Source: Streptomyces sp. NBC_01775 (lineage in GTDB: Bacteria > Actinomycetota > Actinomycetes > Streptomycetales > Streptomycetaceae). Taken from it: 64,000 bases of DNA. The translations under genes were made by a program, and so were the position numbers. Under the pieces are notes generated by a model that was not told the DNA's origin, ran no database searches, and saw only the letters and a list, made by a program, of their open reading frames with translations. Numbering within the stretch: the first letter of the stretch is position 1; each line of letters begins with the position of its first letter. The stretch is taken from the NCBI RefSeq assembly GCF_035917675.1, contig NZ_CP109104.1, positions 4,340,001 to 4,404,000 on the forward strand, read 5' to 3'. This document shows, piece after piece, positions 17,467 to 25,868 of the stretch.

Positions 17467-18153
17467 GTGGTGGACGGAGTCGAGCAGACTGTCGACGTGG
17501 ATTCAGGCATCGCAGCGATCTTGGGGGCAGCCGTAGGGGCGTTGGGCACCGGCGGTGCGGCTTTCGTCACGGGCCTGTGGACAGCCAGGGCCACGCAGCG
17601 CCAGTTGGAGGCTCAGGACGCGCAGGCGAAACGTCAGCTACGGGTCGAGCACATCCGGGAGCGCCGCGAGCCGCGCAGTAAGGCGTACGCGGACTTCGTC
17701 GCACAGGCACGTGCCGTCGAGAGGGCGACGGGGAGGTACCGGGATTCACACACCCTCGACATGGATGGTTTCCACCAAGAGGTCGACAAGCTCGACTACT
17801 TGGGCGTGCATGTATCGCTGGAGGGCCCGCAACTCCTGATCCCTTCCTCGCAAGAGGTAGTCCGATGTGCGCATCGGTTCATCAAGCCGCTTCGCCATGC
17901 GATCGCGATGCACCAGCAGTTCGGCGACCCGTCAGACGAGCACGCCCAAGCGGCGTCAGCCCTCGCAGACGTCGGCTTCGAGTTCATCGCCAAGATGAAA
18001 GACTTCACGGAAGCCGCCCGCCTCGTACTCGACGAGGAAGGGGCTGACCCGACGATGCCCCCTGTCGGGCGCGAACGACCTCAGCAGCCGTCCCGCCCTT
18101 GGCTTGGGTCGATCAAGAGCCGGAAGTCGGCGCCAGTTGGCAATCAGCGCTGA
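17467..18153 (+). CDS. Hypothetical single-TM protein
   Basis: 228 aa from GTG 17467, with GGGGGAG about 12 nt upstream. Residues 12-40 form one membrane helix (SGIAAILGAAVGALGTGGAA), followed by a coiled basic stretch (ARATQRQLEAQDAQAKRQLRVEHIRERREPRSKAYADF). This helix-plus-coiled-coil plan with RRxxRSKAYADF recurs in small Streptomyces proteins of unknown function. The tail is Pro/Arg/Ser-rich. No neighbour suggests a role. Confidence 0.65.
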   Translation: MVDGVEQTVDVDSGIAAILGAAVGALGTGGAAFVTGLWTARATQRQLEAQDAQAKRQLRVEHIRERREPRSKAYADFVAQARAVERATGRYRDSHTLDMDGFHQEVDKLDYLGVHVSLEGPQLLIPSSQEVVRCAHRFIKPLRHAIAMHQQFGDPSDEHAQAASALADVGFEFIAKMKDFTEAARLVLDEEGADPTMPPVGRERPQQPSRPWLGSIKSRKSAPVGNQR

Positions 18154-18506
18154 CATCAACGACTGCGGACGACAGCAGTGCGGCAGGGATGTGGTGCTAG
18201 ATCATCCGCCGCCCGGGCTCGGCACAGGTTGTGATGGCCCGGTTCGTGATCGAACTCCTGGCCGGTGTCTGTCCGCATGAGTTCCGAGTTGCCCACCATC
18301 CACCTCCGCTGTCTCCGGGTTGCTTGGCTGAGCTGGATGGCCGGTGCGGCGAGCCATCGCGCGCCTGATCGTTCGGCCCCCCGCCGTCGTGGCGGGCTGT
18401 CTTTGGCTGAGGTTCCAGCGCAGCGCTGCGGTACAGCAGCGCGCCCACGGTGCGCACCGGGTTGCCCAGCTCGGCGTAGGCACGGCCGGAGTACCGGCAG
18501 ACCGGC
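18154..18506. other. Gene-poor stretch with possible remnant
   Basis: Minus-strand reading from about 18495 gives RYSGRAYAELGNPVRTVGALLYRSAALEP, which looks like a piece of a helical (perhaps TPR-like) protein, but it has no start and decays by 18400. I call no gene here. Confidence 0.25.
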
Positions 18507-19046
18507 TCAGCGGGCGAAGCGGCGGGCGATGTGCAGCGCGCCGAAGTCGACGGTGGCGCCTGCGAGACGGGCGCGGATGAGGACGCCGACGGTCCGGACG
18601 GTGATCATGGCCAGGACCATGAGGACGAACGCGGTGCCGTAGGTGGCGGCCGGGACCCGGTGCTCGATCGAGAACGTCGCCAGGGCGTGGGTGAACCAGT
18701 GGGTCGAGCCGTAGGCGAAGGCCATGCGCAGGGCCATCGCGACCGTCCACAGCGCGGCGTAGGGCCAGCCTGCGACGGTGACCAGGCGGGAGTCGGCCGG
18801 GTCGCGGCGGACCTGGATCAGGGCGATCGAGGCCAGACCGAACAGCAGGCCGACCGCGAGCCCGGCCGCCTCGATCAGGTGGGCCGTGCTCCCGGAGGGG
18901 ATTTCCTTGAGGTACTTGAAGCCGACGCCCGCGACGATCGCGACGGGCAGTAGCAGCCGCCTGGCGTCCGGGCGTCGTGTGCCGAGCTGGGTGGCGAGGA
19001 TCGCGATGAACACGCCGGTGTAGAGCAGGTAGTCGCTGAGGCTCAT
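18507..19046 (-). CDS. DUF1453/CcdC-like integral membrane protein
   Basis: 179 aa from ATG 19046 (MSLSDYLLYTGVF), chosen over the upstream in-frame ATG because GGAG lies 7 nt before it. Five or six helices: SLSDYLLYTGVFIAILATQLG, RLLLPVAIVAGVGFKYL, EAAGLAVGLLFGLASIALI, a helix near GWPYAALWTVAMALRMAFAY, and YGTAFVLMVLAMITVRTVGV. The layout fits DUF1453 (CcdC-like) membrane proteins of unknown function. Its start faces a MarR gene, with a regular operator array between, so MarR probably controls it. Confidence 0.75.
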   Translation of the reverse strand: MSLSDYLLYTGVFIAILATQLGTRRPDARRLLLPVAIVAGVGFKYLKEIPSGSTAHLIEAAGLAVGLLFGLASIALIQVRRDPADSRLVTVAGWPYAALWTVAMALRMAFAYGSTHWFTHALATFSIEHRVPAATYGTAFVLMVLAMITVRTVGVLIRARLAGATVDFGALHIARRFAR

Positions 19047-19094
19047 GGTGTTCTCCAGTGGTTCGTCGGGCTTGCCGCCCATCTACATCTCTAA

Positions 19095-19160
19095 AGATGC
19101 ATCTCAACAGATTCATCTGTCAAGATGCATCTTCTAAGATGCATACCGAGAGATGTATCT
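19095..19160. promoter_or_regulatory. Array of five 10-bp palindromes at exact 14-bp spacing
   Basis: Palindromes AGATGCATCT (19095), AGATTCATCT (19109), AGATGCATCT (19123), AGATGCATAC (19137) and AGATGTATCT (19151) start exactly 14 bp apart; ATCTACATCT at 19081 keeps half a site in the same phase. The array fills the space between the divergent membrane protein and MarR genes and ends against the MarR Shine-Dalgarno. Inferred to be the MarR operator. Confidence 0.75.
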
Positions 19161-19173
19161 TGGAGGGATGGAG

Positions 19174-19635
19174 ATGAGCGACCTGTATCAACTCGGCCGC
19201 CGCCTGGCCGAGATCGCCCTTGAGGACATGGGCGCCGACGCACTCGATATAGCCCCCGGCGAGTTCCTGGTCCTCCAAGACCTCTTCCTGCACGGCCGCA
19301 GCGCCGTGGGGGACATCGCCAAGCGCACCGGCCTGGCCCAGAGCCGCGTCTCCACGAGCGTGCGGAACCTGGCCGGCCGTAGCTGGGTCGCCACCGCGGC
19401 CGACCCAGCCGACGGCCGCAAAACCCTGGTCGACCTCACCGAGGCCATCCGCACCGCCAGCGAACAGCGCCGCGCCGGACGCGCCGACAAGGCCCTGGAC
19501 AACGCCCTGGCCAAGGTGGACGACAAAGAGCGAGGCACCCTCATCGCGGCACTCGCCCGCCTGCACCAACTCCTCGTCGCAGACCACGCACCGCGCCGGT
19601 TCCCTGACACAGCCACACCCCGGACCGGCCGGTAG
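19174..19635 (+). CDS. MarR-family transcriptional regulator
   Basis: 153 aa from ATG 19174 (MSDLYQLGRRLAEIALEDMG), which has GGAGG 7 nt upstream; ATG 19168 is too close to it. Winged helix: PGEFLVLQDLFLHGRSAVGDIAKRTGLAQSRVSTSVRNLAGRSWVATAADPADGRKTLVDLT, with the family DxR wing (DGRK). Likely an autorepressor acting on the palindrome array that overlaps its own promoter and that of the divergent membrane protein. Ligand unknown. Confidence 0.88.
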   Translation: MSDLYQLGRRLAEIALEDMGADALDIAPGEFLVLQDLFLHGRSAVGDIAKRTGLAQSRVSTSVRNLAGRSWVATAADPADGRKTLVDLTEAIRTASEQRRAGRADKALDNALAKVDDKERGTLIAALARLHQLLVADHAPRRFPDTATPRTGR

Positions 19636-19672
19636 CCCGGGGCCCCGGGGGCGAACGGTCGGGTGCCGGGCG

Positions 19673-20530
19673 TCAGCTCGGCGGGGGCGTTCCGCGCTTG
19701 CGGTGCCGCGCCCGCCTCAACGCGCTCATGACACGGGGGACTTCTTCGTGCAGCAGACGGCCGAGCAGGGCGCCGCCGAAGACGACGACCCCCACACCCA
19801 CAAGCCAGGACTGGAGGACGAGGACCGTTCCGATAGAGCCGTAGGAAACGGCACTCGACGCGATCAGCGGCGAGAAGACCAGCCGGGAGAAGACTCTGAG
19901 GCCGAGGAGCCCGATCACGGTCACCACCGCGCCGATCAGCAGGGCACCCCAGCGGACGCGTCCGCTGAGCAGGAAGCGCTGCGACCACCAGAAGAACAGA
20001 ACCGCGCTCAGCGACGCGGCAGTCGTGTCGATCGAGGAGCCCCGCCACAGTCCGGTGGTGGCGGACACGAAGAGGTATCCGACGAGGCCTCCGAGCCAGA
20101 CGGCATGCCGCCATCTCGCGTGCCAGTGGGCGGGAGGCAGGGACCACACCTTCTCGTAGCCGGTCTGCACCACCGTGCCGAAGGGCAGGCCGAACAGGGC
20201 GAGGGTGGCGATCCCGAAGGCGGTCGTGGTGCGCAGGACCTGATCGGGCCGCGCGAACAGCTCCTCGACCTGCATTCCTGAAGTACTCGACAGGCCGAGC
20301 GCCTCCCCCAGCCACTGCGCGAGCCCCCGGCCGCGTTCCTGATCGGCCGAGGAGATCACGAGCAGCAGTGGCACCAGTGTGAGGAACCCGAGCGCGGCGA
20401 AGCCCAGGGAGCGCGAACCCAGCTCAAGGTCGCTGGCGCTCCTCCACCCGCGGCGGACGAGGGAGTGGAGAAATGTGCGGCACAGTCGGCTCGCCACGGA
20501 GGAGCGGGCGTTCGGATTTTTCTTCGGCAT
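19673..20530 (-). CDS. YihY/BrkB family inner-membrane protein
   Basis: 285 aa. The N-terminal soluble helix is followed by about six membrane helices, including LGFAALGFLTLVPLLLVISS, GIATLALFGLPFGTVVQTGYEKVW, WLGGLVGYLFVSATTGLW, WGALLIGAVVTVIGLLGLRVF and LVLQSWLVGVGVVVFGGALLG, in the order of YihY/BrkB (UPF0761). The family's substrate is unsettled. It is convergent with the MarR gene, and follows the hypothetical gene at 20568-21125 on the same strand by 37 bp, so the two may be one transcript. Confidence 0.75.
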   Translation of the reverse strand: MPKKNPNARSSVASRLCRTFLHSLVRRGWRSASDLELGSRSLGFAALGFLTLVPLLLVISSADQERGRGLAQWLGEALGLSSTSGMQVEELFARPDQVLRTTTAFGIATLALFGLPFGTVVQTGYEKVWSLPPAHWHARWRHAVWLGGLVGYLFVSATTGLWRGSSIDTTAASLSAVLFFWWSQRFLLSGRVRWGALLIGAVVTVIGLLGLRVFSRLVFSPLIASSAVSYGSIGTVLVLQSWLVGVGVVVFGGALLGRLLHEEVPRVMSALRRARHRKRGTPPPS

Positions 20531-20567
20531 GTACGTGGGCCGTCGCGCCGGTCCTTTCCTCTCGGTC

Positions 20568-21125
20568 TCAGCGGGCGCCCGGAGTGAGGCTGTGCCCGTC
20601 GGCGGGATCGGGGGAGTCGGCGGAATTGGCGGAGCCGGCGGGATCGGCGGAGAAGTTCGCCGCCGCCGCGGCGAGGCGCAGCGTCTCCAGCGTCTCGATC
20701 TGCCCGAGGGCCCGGTCCAGCAGCGCCCTGACCCGCTCTTCGTCCAGCCCGCCCTCCCGCTGGGCCACCATGAGCAGGGTGCGCCAGCCGAGGGCCTTCC
20801 CCTCCACGCCCACGCGCATGGCCTCCAGCTCGATGAGGGTGCTCAGTCCGGAGCGCCGGTACAGCGCTCCGTTCGGCTTCAGGCGCCCCAGCCTCTCGGC
20901 CGCCCACCCGCCGTAGATCTTGTACCGGCGAGCGGGCACCCCGAGTTCGTCCATGATCGCCAGCAGAGCCCGCCGGTCCTCCGTGACCTGCGCGGCGAGG
21001 CGCTCCAGGTCGGCGCCGGGTGCCGCATCCCGTTGCCGGCGGGCGATCCGACGCGCGAGACCGACGCCGAAGGTGGCTCCGGCGAGATGGTCGTTGAGGT
21101 AGATCGCGAGTTTGTCGGCATGCAT
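20568..21125 (-). CDS. Conserved helical hypothetical protein
   Basis: 185 aa from ATG 21125 (MHADKLAIYLNDHLAGATFGVGLARRIARRQRD); the longer open frame lacks support. Almost all helical, with a four-helix look (LERLAAQVTEDRRALLAIMDELGVP, STLIELEAMRVGVEGKALGW, DEERVRALLDRALGQIETLETLRL), ending in a Ser/Asp/Pro tail SANSADSPDPADG from a short DNA repeat. The pattern is reminiscent of ferritin-like or DinB-like bundles but no metal ligands stand out. Function unknown. Confidence 0.6.
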   Translation of the reverse strand: MHADKLAIYLNDHLAGATFGVGLARRIARRQRDAAPGADLERLAAQVTEDRRALLAIMDELGVPARRYKIYGGWAAERLGRLKPNGALYRRSGLSTLIELEAMRVGVEGKALGWRTLLMVAQREGGLDEERVRALLDRALGQIETLETLRLAAAAANFSADPAGSANSADSPDPADGHSLTPGAR

Positions 21126-21590
21126 CGTGCGTCCTTCCCGGCCGCTTCCGCACTCTCCACGAGGCCGCAGCCGCCGCGTACCGGGGTCGGCAGCCGTCGG
21201 CTTCCTCGGTGACATCGCCGCACAGCACATCGCGAGAGACGGGAGTTGATCGTGCGAACTGTCCTGCATTACGCCGAAGAGCGTAAATCAGGGGAATATG
21301 CGAAGAGTCTGCCATGAGCAGGGCGGATCGTCGGCTCTCGCGCGGGCCTCGGTCACGGCGTGCCGCGGGGGCCCGGGGCTGCCGGACGACGCCGGGTGTC
21401 CGCTCGCACGACCGGACTCACCCCGGTCTCGTTCGCCCCCGTGCGTCCCGACCTTCCGCCACTCCGGGTCCGGGTCCAGGTCCGGGTCTCCAGGTCCAGG
21501 TCCGGTCCGGCCCCGTCGTCCTTGGCGTCACCGGGACCTCGGCCGTGCCGTGGTCGGTCCGCTGTCGGCCCTCTCCCCCGGGCCGGGCCC
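21126..21590. other. Intergenic region with GGTCC/GGTCCAGG repeats
   Basis: 465 bp. It contains imperfect repeats of CCGGGTCCAGGTCC type at 21465-21515. Open frames here are low-complexity shadows. The promoter for the 21125 gene should lie at 21126-21250. Confidence 0.35.
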
Positions 21591-22604
21591 TCAAGCGGGG
21601 AGGGGCGGCTCGGGCGCTGTCCGGGGGAAGGCCCGCCGGTAGTCGCTCGGCGACACCCCCAGCTGTTTGAGGAAGTGGTGGCGGAGGTTGTTCGCCGTGC
21701 CCAGGCCGCTCAGCTCCCCGACCTTCTCGATCGGCAAGTCTGTTGATTCCAGCAGGCTTTGGGCTCGTCCCAGGCGCTGGGTGAGGAGCCACTGGAGTGG
21801 AGTCGTCCCGGTGGCCGCCTGGAGTCGCCGGTGGAGGGTCCGCGGGCTCATCGCCGCGCACCGTGCCAGGTCCTCCACCGTCAGGGGCTGGTCCAGGTGA
21901 GTGCGGGCCCAGTCCAGTACGGGCCCCAGGCTCCCCTCGTCGGCGGCCGGCACGGACAGGTCGATGAACTGCGCCTGGCCGCCGGGCCGGTGGGCGGGCA
22001 CCACCATCCGGCGGGCCAGCTGGTTGGCGACGTGTGCGCCCAGGTCGCGGCGTACCAGATGGAGGCAGAGGTCGAGACCGGCGGTCAGCCCGGCGCTGGT
22101 GAGCACGTCACCGTCGTCCACGTACAACACCGAGTCGTCGACTCCTACCTTCGGGTAACGCTCGGCCAGTTGAGCGGTGTGCATCCAGTGGGCGGTGGCG
22201 CGTCGTCCGTCGAGCAGCCCCGCCTCGGCGAGTGCGAAGGCACCGGTGCACAGGGACACCATGCGGGCGCCCGCGTCGTGGGCGTGGCGCAGGGCTGTGA
22301 GCAGCGCCCGGGGCAGTGGCCTGCCCTCGTCGACGCAAGGGTCGGGCACCGAGGGCACGATGACCGTGTCGGCGCCGACCAGGTCATCGAGCCCGTGGCG
22401 GGTCCGCAGGGACAGCCCGGTCTCGATCGCGGAGCTGTCCTGCCGGCGCTCCCCCGTACCGCACAGCCGCAGGTCGTACCAGGGATCGGCAAGGTCGGGC
22501 TGCGGCTTCCCGAAGACGGTGCAGGGGATGCTCAACTCGTACAGATCCCATGAGGGAACGCCGATGTCCTCTGTCACGACCACGGCGACGGAGCCAGGAT
22601 TCAT
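21591..22604 (-). CDS. GlxA-type AraC family transcriptional regulator (DJ-1/PfpI + HTH)
   Basis: 337 aa. The N-terminal 190 residues are a DJ-1/PfpI-like domain (VAVVVTEDIGVPSWDLYELSIPCTVFG ... MVSLCTGAFALAEAGLLDGRRATAHW), with Cys in SLCTGAF at the nucleophile-elbow position. The C-terminal 100 residues are two AraC HTHs: LTVEDLARCAAMSPRTLHRRLQAATGTTPLQWL and LPIEKVGELSGLGTANNLRHHFLKQLGVSPSDYRR. It is divergent from the reductase gene at 22744 (139-bp gap), which is its likely target. Confidence 0.9.
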   Translation of the reverse strand: MNPGSVAVVVTEDIGVPSWDLYELSIPCTVFGKPQPDLADPWYDLRLCGTGERRQDSSAIETGLSLRTRHGLDDLVGADTVIVPSVPDPCVDEGRPLPRALLTALRHAHDAGARMVSLCTGAFALAEAGLLDGRRATAHWMHTAQLAERYPKVGVDDSVLYVDDGDVLTSAGLTAGLDLCLHLVRRDLGAHVANQLARRMVVPAHRPGGQAQFIDLSVPAADEGSLGPVLDWARTHLDQPLTVEDLARCAAMSPRTLHRRLQAATGTTPLQWLLTQRLGRAQSLLESTDLPIEKVGELSGLGTANNLRHHFLKQLGVSPSDYRRAFPRTAPEPPLPA

Positions 22605-22743
22605 GGCTCGAAGGGTATGGCAGGAATTTGGTGGTTGCCGTCACCAGTGTCACTGTCTCCGGCCGCCACGCGCTGCGATCTTCTTCCTTACGCGACCAAC
22701 CGCCGCGCAGGCGGACATCCGTAGCTGTAGAGGGAGTTGTGGC

Positions 22744-23637
22744 ATGAATTCCGATCACCCGGCGGTAACCGTCATCGGGCTGGGCTCGATGGGCTCGGCG
22801 CTGGCCGCCGTATTGCTGGAGCGGGGCCATGAGACCACCGTGTGGAACCGCTCGGCGCACAAGGCCCGGTCGCTGGTCGACCGGGGAGCCCGCCTGGCCG
22901 CGACGCCCGAGGAGGCGATCGCGGCGAGCCCGCTGACCATCGCTTGCGTACTGGACTACGAGGCGCTGTACACCGTCCTCGACCCCGTCGCCGGCTCGCT
23001 CGCGGGCAAGGTCCTGGTCAACCTCACCTCCGGTTCCCCGGAGCAGGCCCACGAGGCCGCCGCGTGGGCCCGGTCGCACGCCGCCGACTATCTCGACGGC
23101 GCGATCATGACCACCCCGCCGGGGGTCGGCAGCCCCGAGATGATGTTCCTCTACAGCGGTTCGGACGCCGTCTTCGAAGCCCACCGTCCGACCTTGGCGT
23201 CCCTGGGGGACCCCTTGCACCTGGGCACCGACCCGGGCCTGGCCTCCCTCTACGACGCCGCCCTGCTCGGCCTGATGTGGTCCACCATGACCGGCTGGCT
23301 GCACGGCACCGCGCTGGTCGGCGCGGAGAAGACGCAGGCCACGGCCTTCACCCCGGTCGCGATCCGCTGGCTGACCGCCGTGGCCGGTTTCCTGACCGCC
23401 TACGCGCCCCAGGTGGACGCCGGCCGCTACCCGGGCGACGACGCCACCGTCGACGTGCAGATCACGGCCATCGGCCATCTCATTCACGCCGCGGCGGCCC
23501 GCGGCATCGACAACGCCCTGCCCGCACTCCTGAAATCCGCCATGGAACGGGCCAAAGCCGCAGGACACGGCTCCGACAGCTACGCGAGCGTGATCGAGGT
23601 CCTGAAGAACCCGGCCGTCGGCTCAAGCACTCGGTAG
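22744..23637 (+). CDS. NAD(P)-binding oxidoreductase, imine-reductase-like / beta-hydroxyacid dehydrogenase family
   Basis: 297 aa from ATG 22744. Rossmann motif VIGLGSMGSALA (residues 10-21), NRS after beta-2 as expected for NADPH, LVNLTSGSPEQAHEA, and YLDGAIMTTPPGVGSPE, the pattern I associate with imine reductases rather than the classical 3-hydroxyisobutyrate dehydrogenases (which have GGK.. Lys). Asp171 in LYDAALL is a candidate proton donor. Predicted to reduce an imine or keto group with NADPH. A GlxA-type regulator is divergent from it. Substrate unknown. Confidence 0.82.
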   Translation: MNSDHPAVTVIGLGSMGSALAAVLLERGHETTVWNRSAHKARSLVDRGARLAATPEEAIAASPLTIACVLDYEALYTVLDPVAGSLAGKVLVNLTSGSPEQAHEAAAWARSHAADYLDGAIMTTPPGVGSPEMMFLYSGSDAVFEAHRPTLASLGDPLHLGTDPGLASLYDAALLGLMWSTMTGWLHGTALVGAEKTQATAFTPVAIRWLTAVAGFLTAYAPQVDAGRYPGDDATVDVQITAIGHLIHAAAARGIDNALPALLKSAMERAKAAGHGSDSYASVIEVLKNPAVGSSTR

Positions 23638-23724
23638 ACCCCCGGGCCGGGCGCCGGGCTCGCCGCCTGCCCCGACGGGGGCGCATTGCATGACGTGCCC
23701 ACGCCCGGATAGCGTGACGAACCC

Positions 23725-23750
23725 CTTAACGCTTGCTCCAGAGCATTAAG
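23725..23750. promoter_or_regulatory. Inverted repeat upstream of small secreted protein
   Basis: CTTAACGCT and AGCATTAAG are 9-bp arms with one mismatch and an 8-nt loop, 31 bp before the ATG at 23782. The A/T content is conspicuous against the local background. Could be an operator or part of the promoter. Confidence 0.4.
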
Positions 23751-23781
23751 ATCCGCCATCGATCTCCACGGGGAATCACCC

Positions 23782-24156
23782 ATGAACATGCGCAAACTGG
23801 CAGCGGCCTGCATCACCGGAGCCGCCCTGGTCGCCTCCCTGAGCAGCGGAGTCGCCACTGCCGGAACTCCCAGCTCGGCCGGAAAGGCTGACGCCGCCTC
23901 AGTCAGCACCTCCTGTTCCAAGCTGACAGCGAGGGAGACCGTGAACATCCGCGCGCACAGGAAGCTGAAGGCCACCGTCAACGGCACGCTTCCCAAGGGC
24001 AAGTCGGGCTGCGCCGACGACGACACCGGAACCGGCCTGGACGGCGAGTCCTACAAGCTCTGCGACAAGTCGAGCGACGCGTGGGTCCACGTGACCTACG
24101 GACGAGTCAGCGGCTGGATCCCCGCGTACTGCACCACGCAGTGGAACCCGAGGTAG
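23782..24156 (+). CDS. Small secreted SH3-like protein
   Basis: 124 aa. Signal peptide of about 27 residues (MRKLAAACITGAALVASL ... ATAG), then a spacer and a domain that reads ARETVNIRAHRKLKATVNGTLPKGKSG ... WVHVTYGRVSGWIPAYC, the pattern of a bacterial SH3 (SH3_3) domain, with four cysteines suitable for two disulfides. Such secreted domains bind cell-wall peptides or act as regulators; target unknown. Two ATGs (23782, 23788) are possible. A hairpin terminator follows. Confidence 0.8.
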   Translation: MNMRKLAAACITGAALVASLSSGVATAGTPSSAGKADAASVSTSCSKLTARETVNIRAHRKLKATVNGTLPKGKSGCADDDTGTGLDGESYKLCDKSSDAWVHVTYGRVSGWIPAYCTTQWNPR

Positions 24157-24180
24157 TGAGGTCCGACGCCTTTCGCGTCT

Positions 24181-24230
24181 GACCACACCGGTCACGCCTG
24201 ACCACACCGGTCGCGGCCGACCACACCGGT
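24181..24230. repeat. Three GACCACACCGGT repeats, 19-bp period
   Basis: GACCACACCGGT occurs at 24181, 24200 and 24219. It lies between the stop of the secreted protein and its terminator; a simple tandem duplication. Confidence 0.6.
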
Positions 24231-24264
24231 GCGCCACGAGCTTCCGTTCGGCCCGTGGCGCACC
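24228..24264 (+). terminator. Hairpin after the SH3-like gene
   Basis: GGTGCGCCACG and CGTGGCGCACC form a perfect 11-bp stem with a 15-nt loop, between the convergent genes ending at 24156 and 24388. Confidence 0.65.
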
Positions 24265-24387
24265 GTCGTGTGCGGCTCGGCGAGAACCTGGACCGCCGAC
24301 ATCAACCGCGGGCTCCGGGGGTGCGCCACCAGAGCGCGTCACCGCCCTGGCCGGTGACGTTCCGCGGCATGGGGCCGGTCACGTGCA

Positions 24388-24834
24388 TCAGGGCGGCCCG
24401 CCGGCGGCAGCACTGGCGTTCTCGTCGAAGGCGCGGAACACCCGGGTGGTCGGGTCGGGTGCGCCTTCGTCCCGAAGGCGGTCGGTGAGCAGGAAGTCGG
24501 CCAGTTCGAACGCGGAAGCGTGTTCGCTCTCGCTCAGGAAGAACGTCCCGCCGGTGAGGCCGGGCTCCCAACCGTGCGTCAGGGCATAGTCGATGACCGT
24601 TCGTACGTCCTTGGGGCACGGATAGCTGGAATCGGTCGCACAGCCCCACGGCAGGACCGCCTTGGACAACAGGTCCACCTGGAGCGCCCGGCTGTTCTTC
24701 CCTGCGCCCCAAACGCGCACGCGAACGCATCTGTGACGGTCACGCTCACCGGCGACGTGGTGGATCCGGCCCCTCCATACGAACTCCCGCCCGTCCACGT
24801 ACAGCTTTCGCAACCGCTCTTTCACGCTGTTCAC
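24388..24834 (-). CDS. Hypothetical protein
   Basis: 148 aa from GTG 24834 (MNSVKERLRKLYVDGREFVWRG); a second GTG three codons later has a similar upstream GGCGGGG. It has no signal peptide or membrane segment. RLRKLYVDGREFVWRGRIHHVAGERDRHRCVRVRVWGAGKNSRALQVDL reads as a small beta-rich domain, followed by KDVRTVIDYALTHGWEPGLTGGTFFLSE. Similar domains occur in hypothetical actinobacterial proteins of the immunity/YwqK-like kind, but I cannot name a family. Confidence 0.6.
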   Translation of the reverse strand: MNSVKERLRKLYVDGREFVWRGRIHHVAGERDRHRCVRVRVWGAGKNSRALQVDLLSKAVLPWGCATDSSYPCPKDVRTVIDYALTHGWEPGLTGGTFFLSESEHASAFELADFLLTDRLRDEGAPDPTTRVFRAFDENASAAAGGPP

Positions 24835-25201
24835 CCCCGCCTCTCCGGCTCACCCCGCCTTTCCGGCCGGGTCGAAGCCTATGGGTGCTCGTCCGCGCGC
24901 TGCCAACGGATTTGAGCCCGTCACAGACCGCCGTTCGGGCGGCCCAGGGCGGCCACCGCCCCCGGGACCCACCCGGACCCACCCGGACCCACCCGTGATT
25001 CCCAAGCCGAGGTCCCGGCAACCGATCTCTTGCCGCGTGCCCGGAACGTCCTGCCGCTCCGGGTACGACTCCGATCGGCCCGCTCGGCCCGCACGCCACC
25101 CGGCTGCCTTCCCCGCCACCCCCGTTCAGGGCATTAGCGTGTGAATCACCGCAGGCCCACCGCCTGACAAGTCCACACCATCTGCCTGTGAGGCGTTCTT
25201 C
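24835..25201. other. Intergenic region upstream of molbindin gene
   Basis: 367 bp with CCCACCCGGA tandem repeats at 24966-24996. Contains the divergent promoters. No Moco riboswitch-like fold was recognised by eye. Confidence 0.35.
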
Positions 25202-25621
25202 ATGAGCCTGAGCATCCGCAACCAGCTCGCCGGTACCGTCACCGCCGTCACGCCGGGCGAGGTCATGGCGACCGTCAAGGTCCGCCTGACCGGTGGCCAG
25301 GAGATCACCGCCGCGGTCACCCTGGAGGCCGTCGAGGAGCTCGGCCTCGCCGAGGGCTCCGCGGTCGAGGCCCTAGTGAAGTCCACCGAGGTGTCCCTGG
25401 CGACCGGACCGGTCGAGGGCCTGTCCATCCGCAACCAGATCCCCGGCACCGTCGCCGACGTCACCACCGGCGGCGCCATGGCCTCCGTGAAGGTCTCCGT
25501 CGATGGCGGCGAACTGACCGCCGCCATCACCAAGGAGGCCGTCGCCGACCTGAAGCTGACCCCCGGCTCCTCCGCCGTCGCCCTGATCAAGTCGACCGCG
25601 ATCTCCCTCGCCGTCGCCTGA
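25202..25621 (+). CDS. Molbindin: two Mop (TOBE) domains, molybdate-binding
   Basis: 139 aa from ATG 25202 with GAGG 7 nt upstream. Two tandem Mop domains, residues about 3-68 (SIRNQLAGTVTAVTPGEVMATVKV ... VKSTEVSLA) and 73-138 (SIRNQIPGTVADVTTGGAMASVKV ... IKSTAISLA), matching ModG-type molbindins that store molybdate or tungstate as oligomers. S-x-R-N and K-S-T are the oxyanion contacts in the family. No mod transporter genes are nearby. Confidence 0.93.
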   Translation: MSLSIRNQLAGTVTAVTPGEVMATVKVRLTGGQEITAAVTLEAVEELGLAEGSAVEALVKSTEVSLATGPVEGLSIRNQIPGTVADVTTGGAMASVKVSVDGGELTAAITKEAVADLKLTPGSSAVALIKSTAISLAVA

Positions 25622-25868
25622 TCCACGTCCGGGGGCGAACGGAGCGAAGCCGATGACGACAGTGATCAGGCCAGGCCCAGCAGTTGCTTGCGGAGGCTCC
25701 CGTGCGCCGTTCGCCCCGGTCGGCCCTCACGCAGTTCGGAAACGCTCAGCCGGACCGGACGGCCGACCGCGCCCACCACCAAAGGCGGGCCTGTCCATAC
25801 GAGTTGCCCCATCTCGCCTCCCGTTACGGGCCACGGCCCGCAGCCCTCGGTTTCGGACCGCCGGGCTG

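Noticed and set aside
24835..25201. Possible riboswitch upstream of the molbindin gene
   Set aside because: No Moco-type conserved core or convincing multi-helix fold could be seen; only CCCACCCGGA repeats.
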